NCBI GenBank assembly: GCA_037951105.1
Contig: JBAMJV010003788.1
Coordinates: 186,001 to 250,000 of the forward strand
Direction of reading: 5' to 3'
Length of the DNA: 64,000 nucleotides
From: Echinarachnius parma
Lineage: Eukaryota > Echinodermata > Echinoidea > Clypeasteroida > Echinarachniidae
Both the position numbers and the translations under genes were made by a program. This document shows, one piece after another, positions 1-11,007 of this stretch. A model generated the notes under the pieces. That model did no database searches. It had not been told where the DNA came from and was given only the letters and a program-made list of their open reading frames with translations. The first letter of the stretch is position 1. Each line of letters begins with the position of its first letter.

Positions 1-722
1 GTGCAAAACGTAATGATGATAGAGTTATGATTAATACAACAATATCTTACCGGAATCTTGAAACAAGAAGCCACGGTCTTAAATTCATAGCATGTTAAGA
101 CCCCCATATCCGGTTTTACTGCACACACCCCAATAGCATAATTATTACAGGTGTGACATGATTTTAAGGAAAAATAAACACGCTTTCACATGATGCTAAA
201 TTGACTGATGATTATGCAATTTAAAACCCAAAACATCACCTTCAATAGTCGTTTTTCGATGCAACGCCTTCAATTTCACAAAAAGAAATGCATTTTGCAA
301 CATTCACTTTCGGCCTTCCCCCATATTCAGCTGTACCATACTTAACCTGTTAATAAAATTGTTACGGACATAACCGTATTTAAAAGATAGACACATGGGC
401 TTTAAAATGATACCAAATTTGATAAGTTTAAATCATTTAACACGCTTCAATCTTCGATACAACTTGAACATTAACAAATACGATACAAGAGGCAAATTTC
501 CCAACTGAATACTTTCGGCCCATTTTGCGACATTTGACTTCTGACCCTCCTCCATTCTGAAACGCACTGCGTATTCCCAGATTTGAAATAAATGACAAAT
601 AATGTACCATTTTAAAGGGAAATGATCATGGATTGTAATGACACTAAAACCACAAAATACAATTTGACAATAAGAGTGATATAATCGATCAAAGTTGAGT
701 TTCCGAACTTTTTTGAGGGGTT
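1..722. mobile_element. Foldback MITE, right part, cut by window edge
   Basis: The right end reads TTGAGTTTCCGAAC then a T run and GAGGGGTTTA, followed by TA. The same terminus closes the complete foldback element at 49,210-50,271, and internal phrases are shared in diverged form (for example GGCCCATTTTGCGA). The left terminus is not visible, so the element is cut by the window edge or truncated. TA flanks suggest a Tc1/mariner-type non-autonomous element. The open frames inside it look spurious. Confidence 0.55.
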
Positions 723-799
723 TATATATAGTAGAATCCACGTCTCCAGTGTGAAATAAGAATGGGAGGTAATCTCTGATTGGTTAGAGTACATCTCCA

Positions 800-1452
800 T
801 CAGTCAGGACCACTTTCGCTTTTCCACTATCGTGAAAATAGCGGTTTCCCACTATTCTCCAATCAATGTCGCTAGATGGCGCATATATCGTGGCGATAGT
901 ACCATGCGATACTATCGGTGATCGAAACAAAATAGAATTTTGTACAGCCGTTTTTTACATATATGCAGCTTTGTGTCCGCCATTCTCGCCTTCCGCGTGC
1001 TAAGTTTATCTTGCCGTTCTCTTATCTTGCCGAGCTATACGCCTCTCTCACACGCTCCCTCCTTTTCTCTCGTTATTTCGCACCGTACTAGTTCGTACGG
1101 CATCAAACACCTGTCGCGTAAGTCTATGCTCGAATCAACCGTTTATTTGAAAAACGAACCCGCATAATCGAGCAAGATTTTCTTAAAATGTTCTGGCCAG
1201 ATCATTTATACAAACTACACACCATTAGTTTATTTATCAAGGATGCTACACATTTACTATTTAGATGATCTGTCCAGAACATTGGGCGAAAAAAAATGTA
1301 ATTTAATTGAATGTAGTCGTTGCACAAATATCCCCATTGCCACAACACGTGGAACCGAAAATGACGCAATACTGCGTGTCACGTGATAATCGCGGAATAG
1401 TGCTTTTCCGCTATTTTGGCCGATAGCGGTTTTGCGAAAGTGGTCCTGACTG
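800..1452. mobile_element. Short terminal-inverted-repeat element
   Basis: The termini are CAGTCAGGACCACTTTCGC at the left and its exact reverse complement at the right, with further inverted similarity inside (AATAGCGG / CCGCTATT). TCCAT lies directly outside both ends (795-799 and 1453-1457) and may be a 5-bp target-site duplication. No transposase is present. The superfamily is uncertain: the ends match no textbook terminus, and five bases could match by chance. Confidence 0.6.
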
Positions 1453-1729
1453 TCCATGGCGCAATTGAATACTTTCCACCTAGTTGATTTCTTATCATTA
1501 TGGGTTTCTAATACATTTGAATCGCTACTGACGAACATGATCATTGAACGAGTTAATGGGATTACCACCATTAAAGGGAAATTCAACCCCAGACATTTCA
1601 TGTTTGCTGAAAAAGAGGAATCATGAGCGAAAATCTGAGCAAAAACGGGGGAGCAACACAAAAGTAAACTGTAATACTTGAGTGTGTTGTTTGTAATTAA
1701 TATTTTCCTTGTTCTGTTTTTGTTTTCAG

Positions 1730-1834
1730 GAAGAGTCGAGAAAGAACTATCTAGAAGTCAAGGGACCCTTGTTCCTCTCCTTCCTCGAGAAGAAACTTGA
1801 GAAGAGTTCATCTGGCTTCATCGTCGGATCCGGT
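1730..1834 (+). CDS. Sigma-class GST-like gene, penultimate coding exon
   Basis: Exon of 35 codons, entered after a good acceptor (TTTTGTTTTCAG) and left through a strong donor (GGT|GTAAGT), phase 0 at both ends. The peptide contains FLSFLEKKLEKSSSGFIVGSG-like sequence, which matches the alpha-helical C-terminal domain of sigma-class glutathione S-transferases and haematopoietic prostaglandin D synthases, just before the conserved LTxADL helix. The enzyme family conjugates glutathione to electrophiles or isomerises prostaglandin H2 in the cytosol. Earlier exons, including the thioredoxin-fold domain, lie left of the window. Confidence 0.7.
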
Positions 1835-2177
1835 GTAAGTTGATTTGTGATTTGTTCTGAAAGCATCTCGGGCTTTGTTGAAATTTGATGTATACGATTT
1901 TGGATCAAAAGAAGCCAAACAATGTAGTCATCCTGGGGTTAATATATCTGTCAGTTGCGTCTAGAATAAGATTTTCATCAATATAATTTTTCATTCATCG
2001 TTTTAACAAGTAAAGGCTGACTACCAAATCGTCTTAATGTTATAATATGTTCATGTATACGTTGTACATGAATTCCACTGCTGTATTGCAGTGGATAGCC
2101 TGGGTTGATTTTTGTACATGCCTTTTGTTTATGATTGAATGAAGCATGTATAAACCAAAAATAACGTCTTATTTTAA

Positions 2178-2342
2178 CTCACACTGGCCGACCTCGCTGT
2201 CTGCAACATCGTCGACATCCTTACTGATAGCATGCCCGAGGTTGTCACCCCATTCACCAGGCTGGTTGCTCACAAGGCCAAGATCCAGAACATTGATGGC
2301 ATCGCACGCTACCTCAAAGTCCGACCAAAGACAGAGCTGTAG
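2178..2342 (+). CDS. Sigma-class GST-like gene, last coding exon
   Basis: Codes for LTLADLAVCNIVDILTDSMP, then a helix with the PFTRLVAHKAKI segment and a basic end (RYLKVRPKTEL), then TAG. LTxADL is the hallmark of the GST C-terminal domain, and the end resembles sigma-class enzymes that finish near RPxTxL. The frame joins the previous exon perfectly in phase 0. The intron end directly before it reads TTTTAA, not AG. The only nearby AG (2143-2144) leads into an in-frame stop. The copy is therefore broken, non-canonically spliced, or contains a base error. Confidence 0.65.
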   Translation, partial: LTLADLAVCNIVDILTDSMPEVVTPFTRLVAHKAKIQNIDGIARYLKVRPKTEL

Positions 2343-2992
2343 ATGAGAATAGATGGGAACTAGTTGTTCATATTCATTATCTCAAACAATTTAACAGGTT
2401 ACTGGTATCTCTTTCTGTCTAGATTAAGTTGATCAATTTAGTAGGCTACTGGCCGTTGAGCTTAAGATCATTTTATAATCCCTGTTATTACCAAAATGAA
2501 GGGCTTGCAACAAATAGTCACGTATCACGTATCACGTTCACATCTTGCGCTATTTCGTAAAACAGGTGACTCTAATTTACGAAGTGTAGGGCCTACCATT
2601 CGTTGTTTTCCACGCCGGTAAAACACGAATAGTCGCGTTTACCAAACCGTGACGTGAGTGTTTAATCAAGATTTTTAAAATTGCAAGCACTTGACATACA
2701 TGGACAAAAGGGTTAAAAAATGTCGAAACCCCTTATCAAATCATTTCAATCATTATGTTTATGATATTTCTGTGCATAATTCAGAATAATCTGAGACAAT
2801 AATATGCAGTTCTGTCATTTAGTCAATGTACAACCATACCATTCTCATTAGTTCGCTTGTTATTAGAATAATTCTAAAGACGTGTCACGAGTGTCGTGCG
2901 TGAATTTTGACAAATGTTGACTTGCAGCTGACCGCTGCTATACGCAGCTGACCATTTACTCCGCATTACGCCAGAAGTTTCCGCGATCTTAG

Positions 2993-3069
<77 letters not shown>

Positions 3070-4858
3070 CCAATCAATCAATCATTCAATTAAATAAATT
3101 AATTTATTTGACACCCGAACTAGCTACTTGTAGTCGGTATGTAGGACTGGTTCTAATACTCTGTTGAATTTAAACCGGGAATTAGTATCTTCTCAATGAC
3201 AATTGACATAATTTATTTTAACGCAAGCGCCCAATTTACGTGAGCTTTCGTGGATTGCATATAGTATGTCAACAAACTGTTGGGTCACGTAACCCAACAC
3301 TTCGTAGACTAGGGTGACCTGTTTCACGAAAAGGCGCAAGACGCGAACGTGAACGTGCGCGTGAACTAGCTAAACACTAATGCCCACAACAATGCTATGC
3401 AATTGTCCAAAGACGCATTATCATATATTATGTTGATGTCTGATGAGTATGCAAAGCATTGCCGATCCGTAACCGTAATATTTTGTAACATTAAAGTGAC
3501 AGTTAAATTATGGCTGAGAGGTGGAGGTAGGTTAAATTTCGTTGTGTGTGAAATAGAGAAAATCAAGTTGAAGAAATTTAAAAGTAATGCACTCTTGAAA
3601 AACAAACAATACAAACGCATTCAATTTAATCATCCATACATTTTAGTTTTGTAAGACCTACATGTATATACGCAGTCGTCTTTGTTAACCAGGTCAGAGC
3701 GGCAACTGTTGTTTGATGGCACTTTTAGGTAAAAAATCTGTTTCTTTTAGAGACTTCCCAGAAGAACGAAGGTGTCCGTGATTTTAAGGTGCATAGGTCT
3801 CCTTGAAAGAGTCGTTGAATACATATTGTGGGTAATAAATGCAACCATGATATGCAATTTCATAAAACAAACATTACAAAGCATACACAATTCTGAAATA
3901 TACGAAGAGGCCTGTTTTTTTACAATATGTCTGCTAATTTTTCTATGAGTTACTGAAAAATATGTTTCAAAAGGACTAAGTAGCGCCCTCATGCATTAAA
4001 TTTATTTCTACCATCATGACCATTTAATTTTTTATTGTGATGTAATATGTATGAATGTAGGTTTTCCCGTTCATTTTACCACTTTTTTCATTCAATTTTA
4101 TAAATTTGTACTTCAATTTCGTCACGAGAAAATAATAGAGCGGAAATCCTAACTTTAATTTTGTATTTTGTTGATCAATCTAACAAAAAGACCACTCAAT
4201 TTAGTTATTTGTCACACATTATCGTCAATTATACAATTCGAAATCGTCGGTCACAGTTGCTGAACAAATACAAGCGAAAGCAATTTCGTCAATTTGCGTT
4301 CATTTTTTATTAGAATTCGATTTAAATTGTTGTACTACACTGTAATGTTCTGTTTTATATTATCTCGATTTAATTGTTAAAGTGTAACATAAATCATTTA
4401 GAGGGGAACATACACGCGTATACACATTCAGAACACACCCACACACACACTTGAACAAAATGGCCCCCAAATAAAATTAACTTAGACATGCATATATCCC
4501 ATGTCCAAATTGTATTCATTCTGCAATCACGAGCGAATGAATACGTTTATTCTGCTTACAAATATATGTGAATACCATAAACTGTATTGATTATATGCAA
4601 AAATGCAAACCCCATTCCTCCGCAAAACATTTATATATGATAATATTATTAAAATTTGTAATCATGCTTAAAATGCAAGCCCTATGCCTCCGCCACAAAC
4701 AAGACTTTTAAAGCGACCAAGGACCATCTTTGACATTTGAGTTCTTACCAGTCTGTGAAGACTCTTATTATACCATTTAACATAATTGGTGCACTTTTAG
4801 CACACAAGAGGAAACATGACATTTCTTTAATTCTAAAAGAGACTGGAGATGACATTCT
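2343..4858. other. Intergenic, no gene seen
   Basis: Follows the GST stop codon. It holds the AATC array and otherwise AT-rich unique-looking sequence. The open frames at 3366-3654 lie on both strands, lack splice context and show no recognisable domain. Confidence 0.5.
2993..3091. repeat. (AATC)n microsatellite
   Basis: About eighteen uninterrupted TCAA/AATC tetranucleotides, followed by a few degenerate units. Confidence 0.95.
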
Positions 4859-4860
4859 CA

Positions 4861-5198
4861 CACCACGTCGTTTTTAAACCCTTTTCTTTTTAAAACTAAA
4901 TATGCTTTCGAAACATTTGCAAGTCCATACACATACTAGCAATTATTTAAAACAAGCTATCGAAACCATACATCAACACATTTGCGTGAGACACCACGTC
5001 GTTTTTAAACCCTTTTCTTTTTAAAACTAAATATGCTTGTGTATTTCCCCCTTCGGAAGAGTTTTAATTACTCATTAATTGTGCAAAGTATTAGCTTATC
5101 CTCAGAATCACCTTTCGAAACATTTGCAAGTCCATACACATACTAGCAATTATTTAAAACAAGCTATCGAAACCATACATCAACACATTTGCGTGAGA
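4861..5198. repeat. Interleaved direct duplication with a 74-bp difference
   Basis: The block 4861-4990 recurs at 4992-5198 with almost no mismatches. The second copy carries about 74 extra bases (5039-5112) between TATGCTT and TTCGAAAC. Either the second copy gained them or the first lost them. The extra piece has no GT/AG ends, so it is not an intron. Confidence 0.85.
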
Positions 5199-6119
5199 CT
5201 AATTAGCTCTAATTTGTTTGATTTAATATTGATTGGGTCTTGTGGAATACATGAGCATAATTTGCTCATGCCAAACTTTGACGCGATAGGGCTCAGGTCT
5301 CGTGGATGTGGGGGGGGGGGGGGTGCTTTTTGCATCCTAGGAAGGATCAAACAAACCATGTTTGTTACGATTTGCTATTTTTTAAAGAACATATTGCCGT
5401 TATGATAATGGACTTACATGTCAAGTATGATTGTAGAGAGTATACTTCTCGATACTTGGATATAATACAACACAGAGTCCTGTTTCGTTTGGTTACTAAT
5501 TATACATATCAGTGATCCAGTTTACAATCATATTATAATATGAATTATTTCATTTCTAACTATAAACCCCAATATATCTTCAAGATAACCCTTTATTGGA
5601 CCTGAAACATCAAATACAGCAACATGTATACTGTGTTTATAAGTTCATCAGATGCGCATGAGATGGTGGAGGCATTGCTAGTGCTAATACATAATAAATC
5701 ATTCGTTTACATCCATGCAATGAATGAACTAAGTACATGTATAATTAATATAATCTGTCTTTTCTGAATAGTGAAACAGAGTTTCATGGATCTGGGTATA
5801 CTAAAATCACAATCTCTCGAACAATCGAAATTAAACCATTGAATCTAACATTCAATATAGATCCCACATTAAAAGATATGAAAAACTAGTATAATAAGTA
5901 ACTAGAAGTAACTTTAAAAACAACTTTCAGGGTAAGTAAAGCAATTACTAATAATTAAGTTGCATTTAATTATCGTACACATTATTACATACATAATTCA
6001 TTTATATATATATGAATAAGTGACCTTTTTCTAAGCAAGATTATGCGTCGCCTTTTCTGAATAATGAAACAAAGTTACGCGGACATGGGTATGAACAAAC
6101 ACAATATTATACAAATAAT

Positions 6120-6843
6120 ACACGGTATATAGTGCGTTGTGTAAATGCATCGCACGCGAGGCTATGTTAGTTGTGCGTTGCGCACGAGGCGTAAGCCGAG
6201 TGCGCAACGCACAGCTAACAAGGCCGAGAGTGCGATGCATTTACAAGACGCACGATAATAAGACCGTAATATTATTTGTTTTATAAAACGAGCTCAACCA
6301 CGGAATTGTATATTTTGATGGATTATTGAAAACAGACTAGCCACAATTAGTAACCCAGTATATCTACTCTCTAAAGTATGAATTTATTATCAATTTACAA
6401 AATTTATCATCACTACTGCACTCGCTTCTCTGAATTTGACTCTGCAGCTCAGCAGATCAAATGCAGTCGATGTGAAATTACCGAAAATTTCCCGTAAAAG
6501 TGATAATTATCCATTATTTCCATTCCAAACTTACCAATATCAAACCACATACCATATAATTTACGAAACTGCTAAGATTTATTTACTACAGGACAGATAA
6601 TTTACAAAACGAAGCATTTTCTATCTTCTTTTTATCACTTTCGCAAGTTTGTCTTCGTAGAACTATGTAAACAAGCATTGTGACGTCACGGGGTTGCACA
6701 CCTTCGGCACGATGGTTGCGCACTATCGGCACGATGGTTGCACAGTATCGGCACGGTGTGCAGTTGGTGAAAAGTAATCAATGCCCACGTGATCGGTATT
6801 AGCCAATCACGTTACTGAATTTACCGGAGCCGTTTTATAAAAT
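6120..6843. mobile_element. 724-bp insertion with 8-bp target duplication
   Basis: Flanked by CAAATAAT at 6112-6119 and 6844-6851. The paralogous copy B has a single CAAATAAT at 9084-9091, an empty site. The first ~165 bp fold into a strong hairpin (TGTAAATGCATCGCAC against GTGCGATGCATTTACA). Inside are about three ~22-bp direct repeats around CGGCACGATGGTTGC (6703-6762). An 8-bp duplication fits hAT- or P-type elements, but the termini were not assigned. Confidence 0.7.
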
Positions 6844-7396
6844 CAAATAATCGATGAAAAAACCATGATGAAATTCAAGATTATAAACATTCAATACCGC
6901 AAACTAGAATATATACGAACAAGTAATAGAGCATTAAACTGAATGGTACTGAGCTAAACTTTCTGGAGTAAGTAAAGCAATTACTACTGAAATGCTGCAT
7001 TCCTCCTTGAACTACGTAATTCCATTTAATGATATACTAATAAGTGATGAAGCCAAGCACAATTCTGAGTAAACATTTTCAATTAACACAACACGACAAC
7101 TTTCCAAAATCCTTCTGGACACCACATTCCCAAAACAGGTTCATACAAATGACATCAGCTAAATACACGTACATCTTCTACCAAAAAAAAAAAAATATTA
7201 ATACTTTTCAATCAAATCGCTATATAAGTCGGTGTGAGCTCATTAAATACAATAAAATCAAACATAATCTGTTCCAATTATATCCAGTAATGTATATTCC
7301 TAACAACATAATTGAATATTATTTATTTGATGACCATCCGTGATAATTTCCAATTTTAAATTTCCAACTGATCTGTAGTCTTGAATTATAAAAAAA

Positions 7397-7432
7397 CAAT
7401 GATGATGATGATGAGGAAGATGTTGATGAAGT

Positions 7433-7471
<39 letters not shown>
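7397..7471. repeat. (GAT)n microsatellite in duplication copy A
   Basis: ATG/GAT triplets with scattered interruptions; the matching tract in copy B is longer (9626-9752). Confidence 0.9.
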
Positions 7472-7472
<1 letters not shown>

Positions 7473-8449
7473 ATGATTCATCATAATCATCACCATAAGA
7501 AGGAGAGAAGATGAGGTGAATCTACACTTGCATGGCACTATGCATCTGCTTTTTTTTATGGTGTCATTTATCTCTTTTATTGAGTGCTTATACAAATACA
7601 ATATACAATTATACGATAAAGAAAATGAGGTCGTAAACAAAACGTGCAACCACCTAACTTTAATATTTATTGATTTATGTTCGTGTGTGTGGGGTATATC
7701 AATGAATTTATGATTGATTGTTCCTAACAGAGTTGGTTTAAAGCTAACTTAAAGAATACTATATGGATGCAGAAAACTTTAATTTAGACTGGAATGGATA
7801 CACAGGCATTATTACTCCCTTAATTCTGCAGATAAATGTTGCTGTGAACAATACAATAATACTTTAGTGGGAATTTACACTGGGGTGAAATCTCGTATTT
7901 AGATAAACCAACATTTGTATCAACATGGATGTATTGAGTTAATTTAATCTACATAATACAATCACTCATATCTTTAAGCTAGTAAGACGTTAATGTAATT
8001 TCAAAGTAACCATTTTTTTGCAGTTATTGAGTGGATACAGGTGTTCTAAGCTGCTTTTACGCGTAAATTATTTATAGACAATGATAAAGCATACACTATT
8101 TTGTTAATTTATGCAACTTCAGGCATACCGTACGTATAATAGTATTATCGGTTATCCTGTTAACATGGTTAATAGGCATAGTAGCTAGTTAAGTTGATGT
8201 AATGGATCCGAAGTTCTGAGCAAAGTACTAAAGGGAATAGTACCGAAGTAGTGAATTAGTCTCATTCTTTTCATATGAGATAGAAATGGTTCTAAACATT
8301 TTCCCCTCTCATTCGGGCTTTGGGTAGTACGTTTGGGAGCTGGATGATTGCCTTATTATCAAACGATAGGTCACATATTCCCGACTTGCCTGACATTGTT
8401 TGGAACAATTACCCATTACAATACATAGCTGTGACGACACATTCGGTAT

Positions 8450-9649
8450 CACATATCGGTGACCCAGTTTTCAATCATAATATGATACTATTATAATATT
8501 ATTATAATATCATGAATTATTTGATTTCTAACTATAAACCCCAATATATCTTCAAGATAACCCTTTATTGGACCTGAAACATCATATTATACAGCAACAT
8601 GTATACTGTGTTTAAAAGTTCATCAGATGCATGCGATGGTGGAGGCATTGCTAGTGCTAATACATAATAAATCATTCGTTTACATCCATGCAATGAATGA
8701 ACTAAGTACATGTATAATTAATATAATCTGTCTTTTCTGAATAATGAAACAGAGTTTCATGAATCTGGGTATACTAAAATCAAAATCTCTCGAACAATCG
8801 ATATTAGACCATTGAATCTAACATTCAATATAGATCCCACATTAAAAGATATGAAAAACTAGTATAATAAGTAACTAGAAGTAACCCTAAACGCAACTTT
8901 CATGGTAAGTAAAGCAGTTGCTAATAATTAAGTTTCATTTAATTATCGTACACATTATTACATACATAATTCATTTACGTATATATGAACAAGTGACCTT
9001 ATTCTAAGCAAGAGTATACGTTGCTTTTTCTGAATTATGGAACAAAGTTACGCGGACATGGGTATGAACAAACAAAATATAATCAAATAATCGATGACAA
9101 AACCATGATGAAATTCAAGATTATAAACATTCAATACTGCAAACCAGAATATACGAAAAGGTAATAGAGCATTTAACTGGATGTTACTGAGCCAAACTTT
9201 CTGGAGTAAGTAAAGCAATTACTACTAAAATGCTGCATTCCTCCTTAAATGACGTTATTACATTGAATTATATACTAATGAGTGATGAAGCCAAGTACAT
9301 TTCTGTGTAAACATTTTCAATTTACACAACACGACAAATTTCCAAAATCTCAAGTATAAATCCTTCTGGACACCACATTCCAAAAACAGGTTCAGAAAAA
9401 ATGACATCAGCTGAATACATGTACATCTTCTATCCACAATACAAAATACTTTTCAATCAAATCGCTATAAGTCGGTATGAGCTCATTAAATACAATTAAA
9501 TCAAACATAATCTGTTAAAATTATATTCAGGTATTTATAATCATAACAACAGAATGTAATATTTTATATTTGATTATGACACTCCGTGATCATTTCCAAC
9601 TGATCTAGAGGCTTGACCTATAAACACAATGATGCTGATCATAATGATA

Positions 9650-9690
<41 letters not shown>

Positions 9691-10617
9691 GATGTTGATG
9701 ATGATGATGATGATGCTGCTGCTGATGATGATGATAGGATTCATCATCATCATCATCATACGAAGGAGAGGAGATGAGGTGAATCTACACTTGCATCGCA
9801 CTATGCATCTGTTTTTTTTTGTATGGCGTAATTTATCTGTTTTTATTGAGTGCTTATACAAATTATACAATTATACATTTATACGATGAAGAAAATGAGG
9901 TCGTAAACAAAACGTGCACCCACCGAAATTGAATATTTATTGATTTATGTTCGTGTGTGTGGGGTATATCAATAAATTCATGATTGATTGTCCCTAACAG
10001 AGTTGGTTTAAAGCTAACGTAAATAATGCTATATGGATGCAGAAGAGTTTCATTTAGACTGAAATGGCTACACAATCATTATTACTCCCTCATTACTGCA
10101 GATAAATGTTGCTGTAAACAATAAAATAATACTTTAGCGGGAATTTATACTGGAATGAAATCTCGTATTTAGATAAACCAACATATGTACCAATATGGAT
10201 GTATTGAGTTAATTTAATATACTTAGTACAAGCACTCATGTGCAAAATTAAAGCCAACACTATTTTGTTATTTTATGCAACTTCAGGCAGTTTTTGATGA
10301 TCTGTACCGTACGTATAATCTTATTCTCGTTTATTATGTGTATAAGTATGCATAGTAGCTAGTTTATTTGATGTAATGGATCCGATGTTCTAAACAAAGT
10401 ACTAAAGAGAATAGTACCGAAGAAGTGACGTCTCATTCTTTTCATATGAGATAGAAATGGTTCTAAACAACTTGTCCTCTCCTTCGGGCGTTTGGTAGGA
10501 CGTTGGAGCCGGATGATTGCCCTATTATCAACCGCTAAGTCACACATTTCCGACTTGCCTGGCATTGTTTAGAACCATTACTCTTGCATATAAATAGCTG
10601 TGTCGAAATATTTCGGC
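8450..10617. repeat. Tandem segmental duplication, copy B
   Basis: Second copy of the ~2.2 kb unit, starting at CATATCGGTGACCCAG and ending at GTGTCGAAATATTTCGG. It stops about 45 bp from the end of the adhesion-GPCR coding region, so any long 3' UTR of that gene would run into it. Confidence 0.85.
9626..9752. repeat. (GAT)n microsatellite in duplication copy B
   Basis: ATGATG triplets with a GCT interruption. The Met- and Ile-rich open frames over it are repeat artefacts. Confidence 0.9.
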
Positions 10618-10658
10618 ACTCTATAATATATAACAAAGACCGGCGGGCATTCTCTTGC

Positions 10659-10664
10659 TTTATT
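10659..10664 (-). promoter_or_regulatory. AATAAA polyadenylation signal overlapping the stop codon
   Basis: On the minus strand the coding end reads CCC TAA TAAAGC. The hexamer AATAAA therefore starts inside the TAA stop. If used, cleavage 10-30 nt later gives an extremely short 3' UTR. Confidence 0.5.
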
Positions 10665-11007
10665 AGGGGTGACTCTCATCTGTAATCGACAGTGCAGATT
10701 CGCCTCCATACGTGGGATTGTCAAACACCTCTGACGTCGGGCCATCCGTCTGGGATGATGTGAAGGTGTCACTGGGACTGTTATGGCTGGTCATATTTAC
10801 GATCTTGGTGATCGCAGTCCCCTTAGACCCCGGGTTACCAGACCCGCTCGAACTCTTAGTCGTGTTTGTTTGGCTATTCTCTCCGTCCCCGCACGCGGCA
10901 CAGCGCAGGCCCCACTGCTTGCGGATGATTGGCTTGCGCACGCAGTGCAGCAGGAAGATGAAGAGCCCCTGGAAGGAGTTGAAGACTATGAACACCGCCT
11001 GCATGAT
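10663..11007 (-). CDS. aGPCR exon: TM7 and cytoplasmic tail
   Basis: Acceptor CTCCTCAG, phase 0. It opens with IMQAVFIVFNSFQGLFIFLL, the TM7 pattern of adhesion GPCRs, then a basic juxtamembrane stretch (RKPIIRKQWG). The tail is rich in Ser, Thr and Gly and holds FDNPTY at 10,708-10,725, a fit to the FxNPxY endocytosis/PTB motif. It ends at TAA (10,663-10,665). Confidence 0.9.
   Translation of the reverse strand: MMQAVFIVFNSFQGLFIFLLHCVRKPIIRKQWGLRCAACGDGENSQTNTTKSSSGSGNPGSKGTAITKIVNMTSHNSPSDTFTSSQTDGPTSEVFDNPTYGGESALSITDESHP

Larger units (their letters stand above)
5505..8445. repeat. Tandem segmental duplication, copy A
   Basis: Begins at CATATCAGTGATCCAG and is collinear with 8450-10,617. 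Shared stretches include the ACTATAAACCCCAATATATC block, the (GAT)n tract and the closing GACTTGCCTG block. Copy A is longer because of the insertion at 6120-6843. Divergence is a few percent with several indels. No coding sequence is recognisable in it. Confidence 0.85.

Noticed and set aside
940-1661. Short frames on both strands
   Set aside because: They lie in or beside the TIR element at 800-1452, without splice signals or a domain.
1835-2177. AT-AC or U12-type intron to explain the missing GST acceptor
   Set aside because: The donor is GTAAGT (U2 type) and no U12 donor consensus is present; a mutation or base error is simpler.
5510-10617. Paired frames in the tandem duplication as a duplicated gene
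   Set aside because: The frames differ between copies, contain GAT-repeat translations and show no conservation of reading frame.
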